A stretch of DNA of 14,539 bases from Acanthaster planci. Its lineage: Eukaryota; Echinodermata; Asteroidea; Valvatida; Acanthasteridae. The notes under the pieces are model-generated. The model saw only the letters and a program-made list of their open reading frames with translations, did not search any database and had not been told where the DNA came from. The stretch spans positions 160,015 to 174,553 of the forward strand of contig NW_019091729.1 in NCBI RefSeq assembly GCF_001949145.1, in the 5' to 3' direction. Below, piece after piece: positions 1 through 7,720 of this stretch. The translations under genes were made by a program, and so were the position numbers. How positions within the stretch are numbered: position 1 is the stretch's first letter; each line of letters begins with the position of its first letter.

Positions 1-32
1 TAGTCGCAGTAGCCTGTTAGCACCAAAAGAAA

Positions 33-1790
33 ATGGGATTTTGTCGGATGATTTTCGCTCTGGCGCTAGTAGGTGCTGGTTGTGTGTCGTCCATCAGGCT
101 AGGACGCGGGCCGGAGACCACGGAGGCTCGGGCCGGACAGACGGTAGAGCTTCGCTGTGACGTGAATTATCGTAACGGCGAGACGATACTGTGGTACCAA
201 AACCCCACCAACAGCTTCGTAACATTCAATAGGGACGTGTACGATTCTCTGGATGACGATCGTAAACAGCGATACTCGATTCAAGGAAGCGAATACTGGC
301 ATGTGTTTAATCTTCGTATCGCTAATCTGAAAGCCGTCGATAATGGACATTTCTACTGTGGGTATTTGGAGGGAACTAAGTTTCGAGTCCTAGGCAGTGC
401 TCGTTTGACAGTTATCTACCCTCCAGATGAAACCTCACCTACTTGCTCGATTAACCTACTGGACGAATCCAACTCCACTACTGCTGGTGTTGGTAGCACT
501 GTGGACTTAATCTGTATGTGGACTGGGGGTAACCCCCCATCCACTGCCGCTTGGTACCGCCAGAATGTTCCTATGGAGACCCGTAAGGAAGAGGGTTATG
601 TGTGGACACGCTGGGAACTAACAGCCGAGGATAACGGGATGGAGTTTACCTGTGAGATGGAGTCAAAAGCATTGAGTGAGAAGCGAAGCTGTACCGCTAG
701 CCCGCTGCATATCTCACCCCAGGCCGTCATCGTGCCTTCGGTGGCTTACGTGAGGATTGGAGACACAGTGGAGTTTGAATGCCAGGGAACAGGTTTGCCG
801 AGGATCACATCCTATGTTTGGGCGGTGCCGCCCTACTTAGCTCGGAATCCTGAGCGATTTGAGCTGCGAGACGGCAACAGGATATTCCATTTACTTGCTG
901 TAGAGGCTGGCGACGACGCTTTGGAGATTACATGCGAGGTAAGAACCCTGCGTGGGTTAGAAGGAACGGCGAGTGCGGTTCTCAGACTAGTACAGCCAAC
1001 AACACTAAGCCCCAAGACAACTGCGGCAGACACAGAAGCACCACCAACAACTCTCATACCGACCATGGCCAATGATGTGCTAACAACAACTCTCATAGCG
1101 ACTGAAGCCAAGGACACAGAACCAACAACGACAGAAATTAGTAACAAAGGTGCCACCGGTCCAAAGTCGACGCCAGCATCACCTCAACCAAGCGATAGTC
1201 TACCGATGGTAAGTCTTCACAAGAACACCATTATCGGTATTGGTGCAGCTGCTAGCACGCTCTTTGTACTGATCATCGCAGCTCTTCTCGTGTTACGGAA
1301 GAGATTGCGAGCCAGGAAGAGCTCGATTCGACGTGACACATCCATGCACCTCGTCAATGGTGCCTACGAGACAGTTATCGGAGGAAGTCGTGTCATCGAC
1401 GACCCAGAGAACAACCATCGCATCGAGTATCAGACCCATGATAACCATCGTCCCGTAGCAGCAGTGTCCCCCTGGCCCCAGGCTGCTGGTCCGTCACAGA
1501 ACGGAACCAAACACTCCGTGTGCTACGCTAAAGTGGACAAGAAGATATCCAGGGACAGCGATCCACTTTACGACAAAGTCCCTGTCGAAGACAAAGTGGA
1601 TTTGGGGATTGGGAGTTGTATTCAGGGGCGGGAACCAACCTATATCAACCAAGGAGCACTAGCGATTGGGCAGGAACCCGACCCTAGGGAATTCAATGCC
1701 GAAGGACTTACTTACGCCGAGTTGGAGTTGGAAAGAAATGGAAGGCTGCATTCCAAGAAAAGTCACACAGTCTATGCAAAGCTCAAATGA
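33..1790 (+). CDS. Single-exon type I membrane receptor with three Ig domains and tyrosine-motif tail
   Basis: Complete 585-residue open frame. The ATG has A at -3 and G at +4, a good Kozak context, and is followed at once by a signal peptide (hydrophobic residues 6-18, cleavage likely near 20). Ig1 is about 22-128 (C42, W54, D103-x4-Y108-C109). Ig2 is about 132-228 (C161, W174, C207, plus C138 and C220). Ig3 is about 230-320 (C250, W263, C301). A Thr/Pro-rich stalk spans 321-395, a membrane helix about 398-421, then a basic stop-transfer stretch (RKRLRARK). The 164-residue tail has tyrosines 445, 466, 498, 513, 537, 561 and 581. VCYAKV and LTYAEL fit the ITIM consensus, TVYAKL is ITSM-like, and YIN is a Grb2-SH2 type site. 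N147 is a likely N-glycosylation site. The architecture suggests a cell-surface adhesion or inhibitory receptor that recruits SH2 proteins; this and the ligand are inference. I do not recognise a specific orthologue; nephrin/kirre-like or Siglec-like names would rest on architecture only. Confidence 0.9.
   Translation: MGFCRMIFALALVGAGCVSSIRLGRGPETTEARAGQTVELRCDVNYRNGETILWYQNPTNSFVTFNRDVYDSLDDDRKQRYSIQGSEYWHVFNLRIANLKAVDNGHFYCGYLEGTKFRVLGSARLTVIYPPDETSPTCSINLLDESNSTTAGVGSTVDLICMWTGGNPPSTAAWYRQNVPMETRKEEGYVWTRWELTAEDNGMEFTCEMESKALSEKRSCTASPLHISPQAVIVPSVAYVRIGDTVEFECQGTGLPRITSYVWAVPPYLARNPERFELRDGNRIFHLLAVEAGDDALEITCEVRTLRGLEGTASAVLRLVQPTTLSPKTTAADTEAPPTTLIPTMANDVLTTTLIATEAKDTEPTTTEISNKGATGPKSTPASPQPSDSLPMVSLHKNTIIGIGAAASTLFVLIIAALLVLRKRLRARKSSIRRDTSMHLVNGAYETVIGGSRVIDDPENNHRIEYQTHDNHRPVAAVSPWPQAAGPSQNGTKHSVCYAKVDKKISRDSDPLYDKVPVEDKVDLGIGSCIQGREPTYINQGALAIGQEPDPREFNAEGLTYAELELERNGRLHSKKSHTVYAKLK
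936..944 (+). other. Consensus 5' splice-donor sequence inside the Ig receptor ORF
   Basis: GAG|GTAAGA lies after codon 302 (phase 0), just past the second cysteine of Ig3. It matches the metazoan donor consensus well. The surrounding frame stays open, so the unspliced reading gives the full receptor; use as a donor would remove the stalk, membrane span and tail. No RNA evidence is available here. Confidence 0.35.
997..1129 (+). repeat. PTTL-type repeat in receptor stalk (39-nt period)
   Basis: The heptamer caacaac starts at 997, 1045, 1084 and 1123, that is with spacings of 48, 39 and 39 nt. In protein these are successive PTTL, PTTL, TTTL and PTTT units in the extracellular stalk. The units starting at 1045 and 1084 also share the following ctctcata and are clearly related. 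The stalk is probably a short, decayed in-frame tandem duplication and a likely O-glycosylated spacer; the glycosylation is inference from its Thr/Pro content. Confidence 0.7.
1206..1214 (+). other. Second consensus 5' splice-donor sequence, just before the membrane span
   Basis: ATG|GTAAGT follows codon 392 (phase 0), about six residues before the transmembrane helix. A weak acceptor-like cag lies at 1279-1281. Splicing 1209-1281 would remove 73 nt and shift the frame; joining to a distal acceptor would give a form without membrane anchor. Functional use is speculative. Confidence 0.35.
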
Positions 1791-3147
1791 GGACCACCGA
1801 AACTGATTAAATCGACTCCCATGAACAGTAGTAGTTTAACCTTCTCATTGAGGTTGGTATTTCCGACTAAAATTTAACAGTGACAATTTCTATCCAGAAT
1901 AAGAGTTTCGGGTCTCTGCTTTTGATGTTTAGGTGCGTCTTCAAACCTACTTACTCACAATCACTTTGTCAGTGTTTGATATGGAGGCTTTTTATTCCTG
2001 ATATAACCAAGCAACATAATTATTAAGTGCCTCTAAAAGCGCTTTGTTTATATACAAATAGACATTGGTGAGTGATGTCTGAGAGCGACTGTAACATACA
2101 TTCCAAATCCATCACTTTTCACAGATGTTGAAAAGAGGAACTAAAATGTTGATAGTGATGTTTACATGTACTGTGTTTACAAAATATTAGGCCTTACAAA
2201 GTTGTTTTTCACAGAACCTTGTGCATTTTATTTCGATGAAGTTGTATTCACTTGCTACTGACAGGGTAAATAGAAAGACGGGAGTTTTTAGCGGGACTAC
2301 CGACAACAAAACCAAAGCAAGAATAGTTTATGACTACAGCCAACAAAACACATCATTAATTTTAATTGATCTAATGTACTGCGGGCAGAACTCCCTGTAA
2401 AATTACGACTGATTCTGTGTTTAAACTCAAAAGCAGACTTTATTTTGGACTCGGTTTCAATCCAACTTGAGTCAGCAGATGTGGACACAAACCGGGAAAG
2501 TCGAACGTTTTCTCGTAACTTTAACATTGATTCCACGACCCATGCGCATAATTTATTATATTATTTACAAGGTATGGGCCAAACACCGATTGAACGATCT
2601 CGAGAAATTTCAAAAATAAATCCAACTAGTGAATCACTTAAGGCCAAAATGCACGATGAAAAACGGAGGAAAAACTCCTTGGGGTGGAACAGGCAAGCTA
2701 TAGGTGTTGGACGTTGGTTTGAATTGAAGCGGTATATTTCCCGGTGTCTCTGGCTACCGTAAAACAATCCGTTACGGGTCTTGCCCTTGTTAAACTGCAT
2801 GAACTACGTGCTGTGCATCTAACAACCAAAACAATAGAGAAATTAAACTTATTCTCAACTTGGAAATGAAACAAATTTTGGTTGTAATTTGCAGAGTGAC
2901 AATCAGTTGACAGTTTGACGGTTCAAGAACGGTAAAAGAAATACAGGAAGCCTATAAGGTTACTTATGGGCGTGGTTGGTATTATTATAAACGTAGGTGA
3001 TAAACAACATTACTGTTCTATCTTAATGATTAATAGGAAGTTCCAATTAGTTTTATAATCCGAAATTAACCTGTGCTATTTTGATCAGGAAAGAATACTG
3101 AATGGGAAAAATATTCTCATCAGAAACTCGTGATTTTTCGTCTTTAC
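1791..3147. other. Noncoding stretch: 3' flank and probable 3' UTR of the Ig receptor
   Basis: AT-rich sequence with no frame that looks coding. An ATTAAA lies at 1806-1811, only 15 nt past the stop. The first canonical AATAAA on this strand is at 2615-2620, which would give a 3' UTR of roughly 850 nt; further candidates are ATTAAA at 2842-2847 and AATAAA at 3381-3386. Which one is used cannot be told from sequence. Confidence 0.5.
2615..2620 (+). terminator. Candidate polyadenylation signal for the Ig receptor
   Basis: First canonical AATAAA downstream of the receptor stop codon on the same strand. No strong GU-rich element is obvious after it, so the assignment is tentative. Confidence 0.3.
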
Positions 3148-3217
3148 ATAGTTTACAAGCTTACGCAAACCTGACGCGGTTCTACAGCCGTCTGGTTTGC
3201 ATAAGCTTGTAAACTAT
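3148..3217. repeat. Strong hairpin-forming inverted repeat
   Basis: The left arm 3148-3171 and right arm 3194-3217 pair over 24 positions with a single mismatch (a C/A pairing between cttacgc and gcataag). After one more mismatch, gacg at 3173-3176 pairs with cgtc at 3189-3192, leaving a 12-nt loop. Both arms contain a HindIII-type aagctt. There is no sign of coding. It may be a MITE remnant or a palindromic insertion. Confidence 0.8.
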
Positions 3218-3221
3218 CCAT

Positions 3222-3347
3222 ATCTTTTTGGGCGGGGGGGTAGACCCTTCGCACGTGACGTAACCTGTAACTTTCTCTAGCGATACTGCTTTTCATTTTT
3301 TTTGGGGGGGGGCTAGACAAAAGTTGGGGGAAGCCCTCTAGCCCCCC
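3222..3347. repeat. Two T/G tract units and a G/C hairpin
   Basis: A T run followed by a G-rich run and then tagac occurs twice: at about 3224-3245 (ttttt-gggc-ggggggg-tagac) and about 3296-3317 (t-run, nine Gs, ctagac). The second unit pairs with downstream sequence: 3307-3317 (ggggggctaga) is the exact reverse complement of 3337-3347, with a 19-nt loop. The block directly follows the hairpin at 3148-3217 and may belong to the same decayed element. Confidence 0.6.
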
Positions 3348-4210
3348 TAGAACTGAACACGATGTAAACCCTTTCTGCAAAATAAAACCCTGGAACGGTG
3401 GTTACTCCTAACACGGTCCAGCACATCATAATTACAAGTACCGTCGAGCAAGTTGTACCATTTCCCTCTTCATTTCCTTACTCTCTTCAAGTACAAACAT
3501 GAGGATTCCAAATACAAAGTTGATTGCATCCCAAGCACTGTTCAAGACTCTAATAAAAAGAAAACAGGACCAGTTCGGGCTTAAAATTAGGTTTGCATTG
3601 AACTAACTATGCGGCCTATCCCAAATCTAATTCCGAAGCTCGAACAGTGTACGCGTGCATAAAAATGCCTCTGACGTTCTCACTCTGTCGTTGCTACTCC
3701 AGTACACAACAACAGGCCATTTTAATCAGCCAGTTTTTAATTTTAGTTGTATAGAATTCGATTTGGGGAGAAAATTCCTGTGTTGATATGCCAGGAATCA
3801 ATTTACACTCATTACCATCAACTCCAAACAAAATCGCATGTTGTCAATCTCTTGTACAAAAATAAGAAACGCAAAGTGTCAACTTCACGACATAACTAAA
3901 TTTTGCACGGCAAAGATTTATCCTCAAAGTGCACGTAGGCTACTACACACTGACTTCACCAATAACCGAACGATACTATGTATAACAACTGACTGAAAGT
4001 TCTAGCCTGCCGATAGATTCACGTCCCAACAAAATTGTGTCACAGTAAAAAACAGTCAAAAGATAACATTTTGAAGTTTTTTCGCCTGGAACTGACGCAA
4101 CACATTTTACCAATCCTAGTGAACAATGACTGTATCAAATTAATTGCAGTCTCATGGTGCACTGCTTCAATTTTTTTCTGTTGACCAAAATCGGGACGGA
4201 AAAGGTGGAC

Positions 4211-4231
4211 AGGTCACGTGCTACATGACCT
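4211..4231. promoter_or_regulatory. AGGTCA inverted pair with 9-nt spacer, overlapping an E-box
   Basis: AGGTCA at 4211-4216 and its complement TGACCT at 4226-4231 flank CGTGCTACA; the left half overlaps a CACGTG E-box at 4215-4220. AGGTCA is the nuclear-receptor half site, but an inverted spacing of 9 is not a classical arrangement, so this could be chance. Confidence 0.2.
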
Positions 4232-4758
4232 CGAAACCGTATCCTGCTGGGCGGATGTGAAAGAGAGATTTGACTGCATACTTGTCGGTCAACCATGCAA
4301 GCTCAGGTTTGACCCAAATATTCCGCTTTCAATTAAGTAATAGACAAAATTAGTAGGATATGATCCATACGATTACTTTAACGATTACGTTTTCTTTAAC
4401 TTTATTCTCTGTGTCCACTCGCGGATTATTTTTTGGCATGTCGGCTCAATGACTGGATTCACACATAACACAAAGATTATTGAGCGTAGGTGGATGTTTT
4501 CAGACTGTGAGTCAGTTTAATCGTTAATGCCACTTGGCTCCGCAAATTAACGTCTGTGCATTAACCAACAAAAATGATTCATTTCCAGCGTTTCGGTACT
4601 ACAAACTTAACTGACGAGACTTAATTGTTGGCAAGTGATTTCAGTCTCAAAATAGACGGAGGGAGGTGGAATTGGTGGGAGTGAAAACTCAGAACCAGTG
4701 GAATTCGATGCCCCAAAAGTTTGGAATGACACCAGGCGACACAGGAGAATATGGATGG

Positions 4759-4776
4759 CATACATGTACATGTATG
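4759..4776. repeat. CATACATGTACATGTATG perfect palindrome
   Basis: Eighteen bases that equal their own reverse complement, one of several CATGTACATG-type repeats in the window. It resembles palindromic microsatellite-like sequence common in some marine invertebrate genomes (family knowledge, not a database match). Confidence 0.7.
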
Positions 4777-5293
4777 TGAGAGTAGGTGCAACGAAGTTTA
4801 ACTGCCACTGGAAGAATTAAGATCAACAGTCTCATTATAAATTATGTGGGGGCAGAAATCCGTATACACAACACAAATGTCAGCTGAAGTGTTCTACTCC
4901 GTCACTGCTGTCTTTTTTATTGAATAACATGTAGAATAAGCGAGTATGTATTAAAACTAACCAGTTTATTGGAGTAAAGATGAGATACCCTTCACACCGC
5001 GGCATTAGCTTATGACCTGGGACATGTAATCGTGTTCTTCAAGAATGCGTATTAATCAAACAATGCCACAGCTGAAAATGTTAACTTTACAATAACTGTA
5101 AAACAAACCAGGCCACATCAAATGATAAAAAAAAATTACAAAAGTTATTTCAGACATCTACATGTAAAAAAAAACTTCATCAAATCGGATCAATAAGGAG
5201 TTGATCAATTTATTACTTGTGAGAAATCTTTAATTCAACTGCAGTTTGGGAGGCAGAATAGCGCACGACGGGAAGTTTATGAACTTGTCAAAC

Positions 5294-5365
5294 TCGATAA
5301 ACAAATTCCCTTCTACGCTGTGACAACTGTTTGATTATAAATTCGACAAACAAATTCCCTTCTAC
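5294..5365 (+). repeat. Short direct repeat, two 23-nt copies
   Basis: tcgataaacaaattccc followed by ttctac at 5294-5316 recurs at 5343-5365 with one substitution (22 of 23 identical). The copies start 49 nt apart; the sequence between them is not repeated elsewhere that I can see. Confidence 0.75.
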
Positions 5366-6640
5366 CAAGAGAGAACACAAAGTCTGTGGTCCTAATTAGA
5401 AACTTCCTGCCATAGCAATACCAAAAAAGAAACTGCAGGTCCCCGCTCCATAATACATGTACGTGTGCATGTACTTGTCAATGCCAGGAGGGCATGATTT
5501 CTATTGGTGCATCTTCAACTCTATCGCTGGCTTGGCGGTTTGGGAACACTGGGACATTTATCTCGATTACCCCCCAATTAATTTAGTTGAATGTAAGATT
5601 TAAAAAAGCTGAATGACCTGGTTTTTGTGTCATCCCCAAGGTTTGTCATGTTGAAATCAGGGAACCACACGCTCTTTGCTGACAAGTGCATTGTTGATTA
5701 CGTTGGGATCAGCTTACTTTATTCTCTGCTGTTGGTTTTTGCTCAGTGTCGGTTTGGTTTATACGTTGGAAGTGGCAATCACCCTCTGATAAAGCATCTC
5801 CTTTTCACTGATGCAATTTTCCTTACAACAATCTAAACGGTATTTTCCATTCCCTCACCATCCCATTCCTCCAAAATCAATGCTCACATGTTGGCTTCAC
5901 ATCAATATTTCTTTATAGCTTTGACAGCATACCCCATACTTATTACAAAATTACAAAAAGCTAAGCAAGAAATCACTAAAATCGCTAGATTCAAGCAGCC
6001 ATGGCAGAGATTCCTTGATCAGGGAAGTGAGCTGAAGTACAAGGCAGCACTAGCTGCGCAGGATTTGTATATTTTTGTGTTTTTGTTTTGTCAACTGCAT
6101 GTTCTTCCAATTTTTACATACATGTCTTCATGTTTTGTCTTAAATCACTCATCACATTGCCAACAAAATCTGTTAGCATTCACAAAAAAGATACACCAAC
6201 TGTTCGTCGCATTCCAGAGAAGAGGGACATTACTGTGAAAACAGTGCTTACAAATTTCCACCAGTATCACGTGATTCGAACATCACGTGCTTCGCCATGT
6301 GATAGTAAGTCATCACACAACCCAAGACTCGGACTGATGTCACACTGTTAGAGCTCGAGACATCAATAGAAACCACAGGAAAACTGGTTCACCGAGGAAA
6401 AACATCAAAACAGAACAATCATCTCACGCTAAGTTTTTTAATAGCAAGGATAATGAAGATGGTAATTGCTCCTTTTCTTGCAACAGGACGCTTTACATGT
6501 CATGTTAGTTGTTATTAAAGGAATTTGCTTAATGTGACAGAAAAGTAAAGAAGAAAAATGAACAACTAAAAAAAAACACCCAGAGAGGCTAATATGCAGC
6601 AACAAGTAAAGTGCAGTAGCTATAATTCCAAAGGCTGAAA
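5366..6640. other. Intergenic DNA without recognisable genes
   Basis: Short open frames exist (for example 5627-5836 and 5888-6238, plus strand), but their translations show no domain I know, no conserved composition and no splice context. A symmetric E-box palindrome lies at 6268-6289. Otherwise nothing is supported. Confidence 0.5.
6268..6289. promoter_or_regulatory. Palindrome carrying two CACGTG E-boxes
   Basis: cacgtgat and atcacgtg form perfect 8-bp arms around a 6-nt centre (tcgaac), so two canonical bHLH E-boxes face each other. The binding function is inferred from the motif only. It sits downstream of both flanking genes, so it is not an obvious promoter. Confidence 0.3.
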
Positions 6641-6646
6641 TTTATT
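6641..6646 (-). terminator. Candidate polyadenylation signal for ARIH1
   Basis: tttatt on the plus strand is AATAAA in the ARIH1 direction. It is the first canonical signal I find past the ARIH1 stop, and would give a 3' UTR of about 1 kb. Confidence 0.35.
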
Positions 6647-7638
6647 AAGAATGATTCAACAATTTTCAAATCATTTAACTGCAATTAAGAGTAAACCATT
6701 GTCTTTTCTCATCGACACGGTACATACATGGATTCATTCTCGTATCATTTACATGTATATTGTGAGGTGGGTATCAAAACTGTTAATACTTTGTAGTGAG
6801 AGCATTTACTCATCCCACAGTGAACAGCTTTTTCTAATTTTTACAGAATGAGAGACAGTGGAAACCTTGAAAGATAAAACATCATGATTTCCAAATGAAA
6901 CCTTGATATATGTTGATGTCATTTCTATTTTGAGAGTAGTGTGTTCCCAGTTTCCCATCACTTTCAAGTTGGTTCAATGCTATCTGGAAAAACGCTGCCA
7001 TCAATTTCCAATATTCTTTTCAGTGCAGAATCATAACTCAGTGTATAAGTTCCTTCTACAAGGAAGGTTCCACATACAGAGCAGGTGCAACATAACTCGT
7101 GTTTCATATTATGGTAGAAGCTATCTAAGAAACCACAGTGTGTAACCCAGTCTTGTCTTGATCATAATCGAGACAGTTAACCAACACGGATCAATAACAG
7201 CAACGGTATAGTCTCTGCAACTCTCTTTCACTTTGGTCTATGTTGCTCTTTGTCTTTGACTTTCCAAGGATCCATTTTTAAATGGAATCCATCTGCAAGG
7301 TGTTTACCAACATCTCCATCAAACATAACCTTCCACCTTGCAATTTTTGATTTGCAATAAAGGCAGTGATCCACAACTGCACTATGTCTCTTATAAATTT
7401 GACACAGACCTGACAATTCAATAATCGACAGTGATGATATGGTTAATTTACAGCCATTTTCAATTGCAGTAGTCCCATTCCATCATTTGTGAGATTCACT
7501 TGATATAACTCTAGTAAGAACAAGTTTCACCTGTCACTCAATTGTGTCCCAGTGGCAAGGGGTAAGTACAGTCACTAGGGTTAACCAAAAGGGGGAGGGA
7601 GGGTTTGGTAGATGTTGGAAGAGCTTTGTGTAGGCTGA
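6647..7638 (-). other. ARIH1: Probable ARIH1 3' UTR
   Basis: Sequence between the ARIH1 stop codon and the first canonical polyadenylation signal on the same strand. It is AT-rich with no convincing coding frame. An open minus-strand frame of 62 codons at 7228-7416 falls inside it and shows no recognisable domain. Confidence 0.4.
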
Positions 7639-7720
7639 CTACTCATAGTATTCCCAAAGATCCTTTTCATAGCCTTCATGGACATGTTCTAGTAGGACCT
7701 TGCGTCTACTTTCACAGTAC
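7639..7720 (-). CDS. ARIH1: ARIH1 last coding exon
   Basis: 82 nt; one base completes Arg, then [20 protein letters not shown] and LWEYYE before TAG. It matches the C terminus of animal ARIH1 and is one residue shorter than the human protein. Acceptor gatacag precedes it. Confidence 0.95.

Larger units (their letters stand above)
3348..5293. other. Intergenic AT-rich DNA without recognisable genes
   Basis: I see no supportable coding region, RNA gene or known mobile element. Small items are an 18-nt perfect palindrome at 4759-4776 and an AGGTCA/TGACCT pair around 4211-4231. Confidence 0.6.

Noticed and set aside
1713-1787. YAEL and YAKL read as an ITAM
   Set aside because: Sixteen residues separate the two YxxL units, more than the 6 to 12 of an ITAM; two separate inhibitory or switch-type motifs fit better.
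3153-3380. 75-codon minus-strand open frame
   Set aside because: It runs through the hairpin arms and the G/C tracts, so its residues are by-products of repeats.
6268-6289. GTTCGAATC on the minus strand resembles a tRNA B box
   Set aside because: The surrounding sequence is a symmetric E-box palindrome; no A box, acceptor stem or anticodon arm can be fitted.
5627-6351. Overlapping plus-strand frames of 69, 116 and 87 codons as a possible gene
   Set aside because: The translations are low-information, lack known motifs, and have no coherent splice pattern or coding composition.
7228-7416. 62-codon minus-strand open frame just past the ARIH1 stop
   Set aside because: It is separated from the last ARIH1 exon by stop codons, has no domain I recognise, and falls in the probable 3' UTR.
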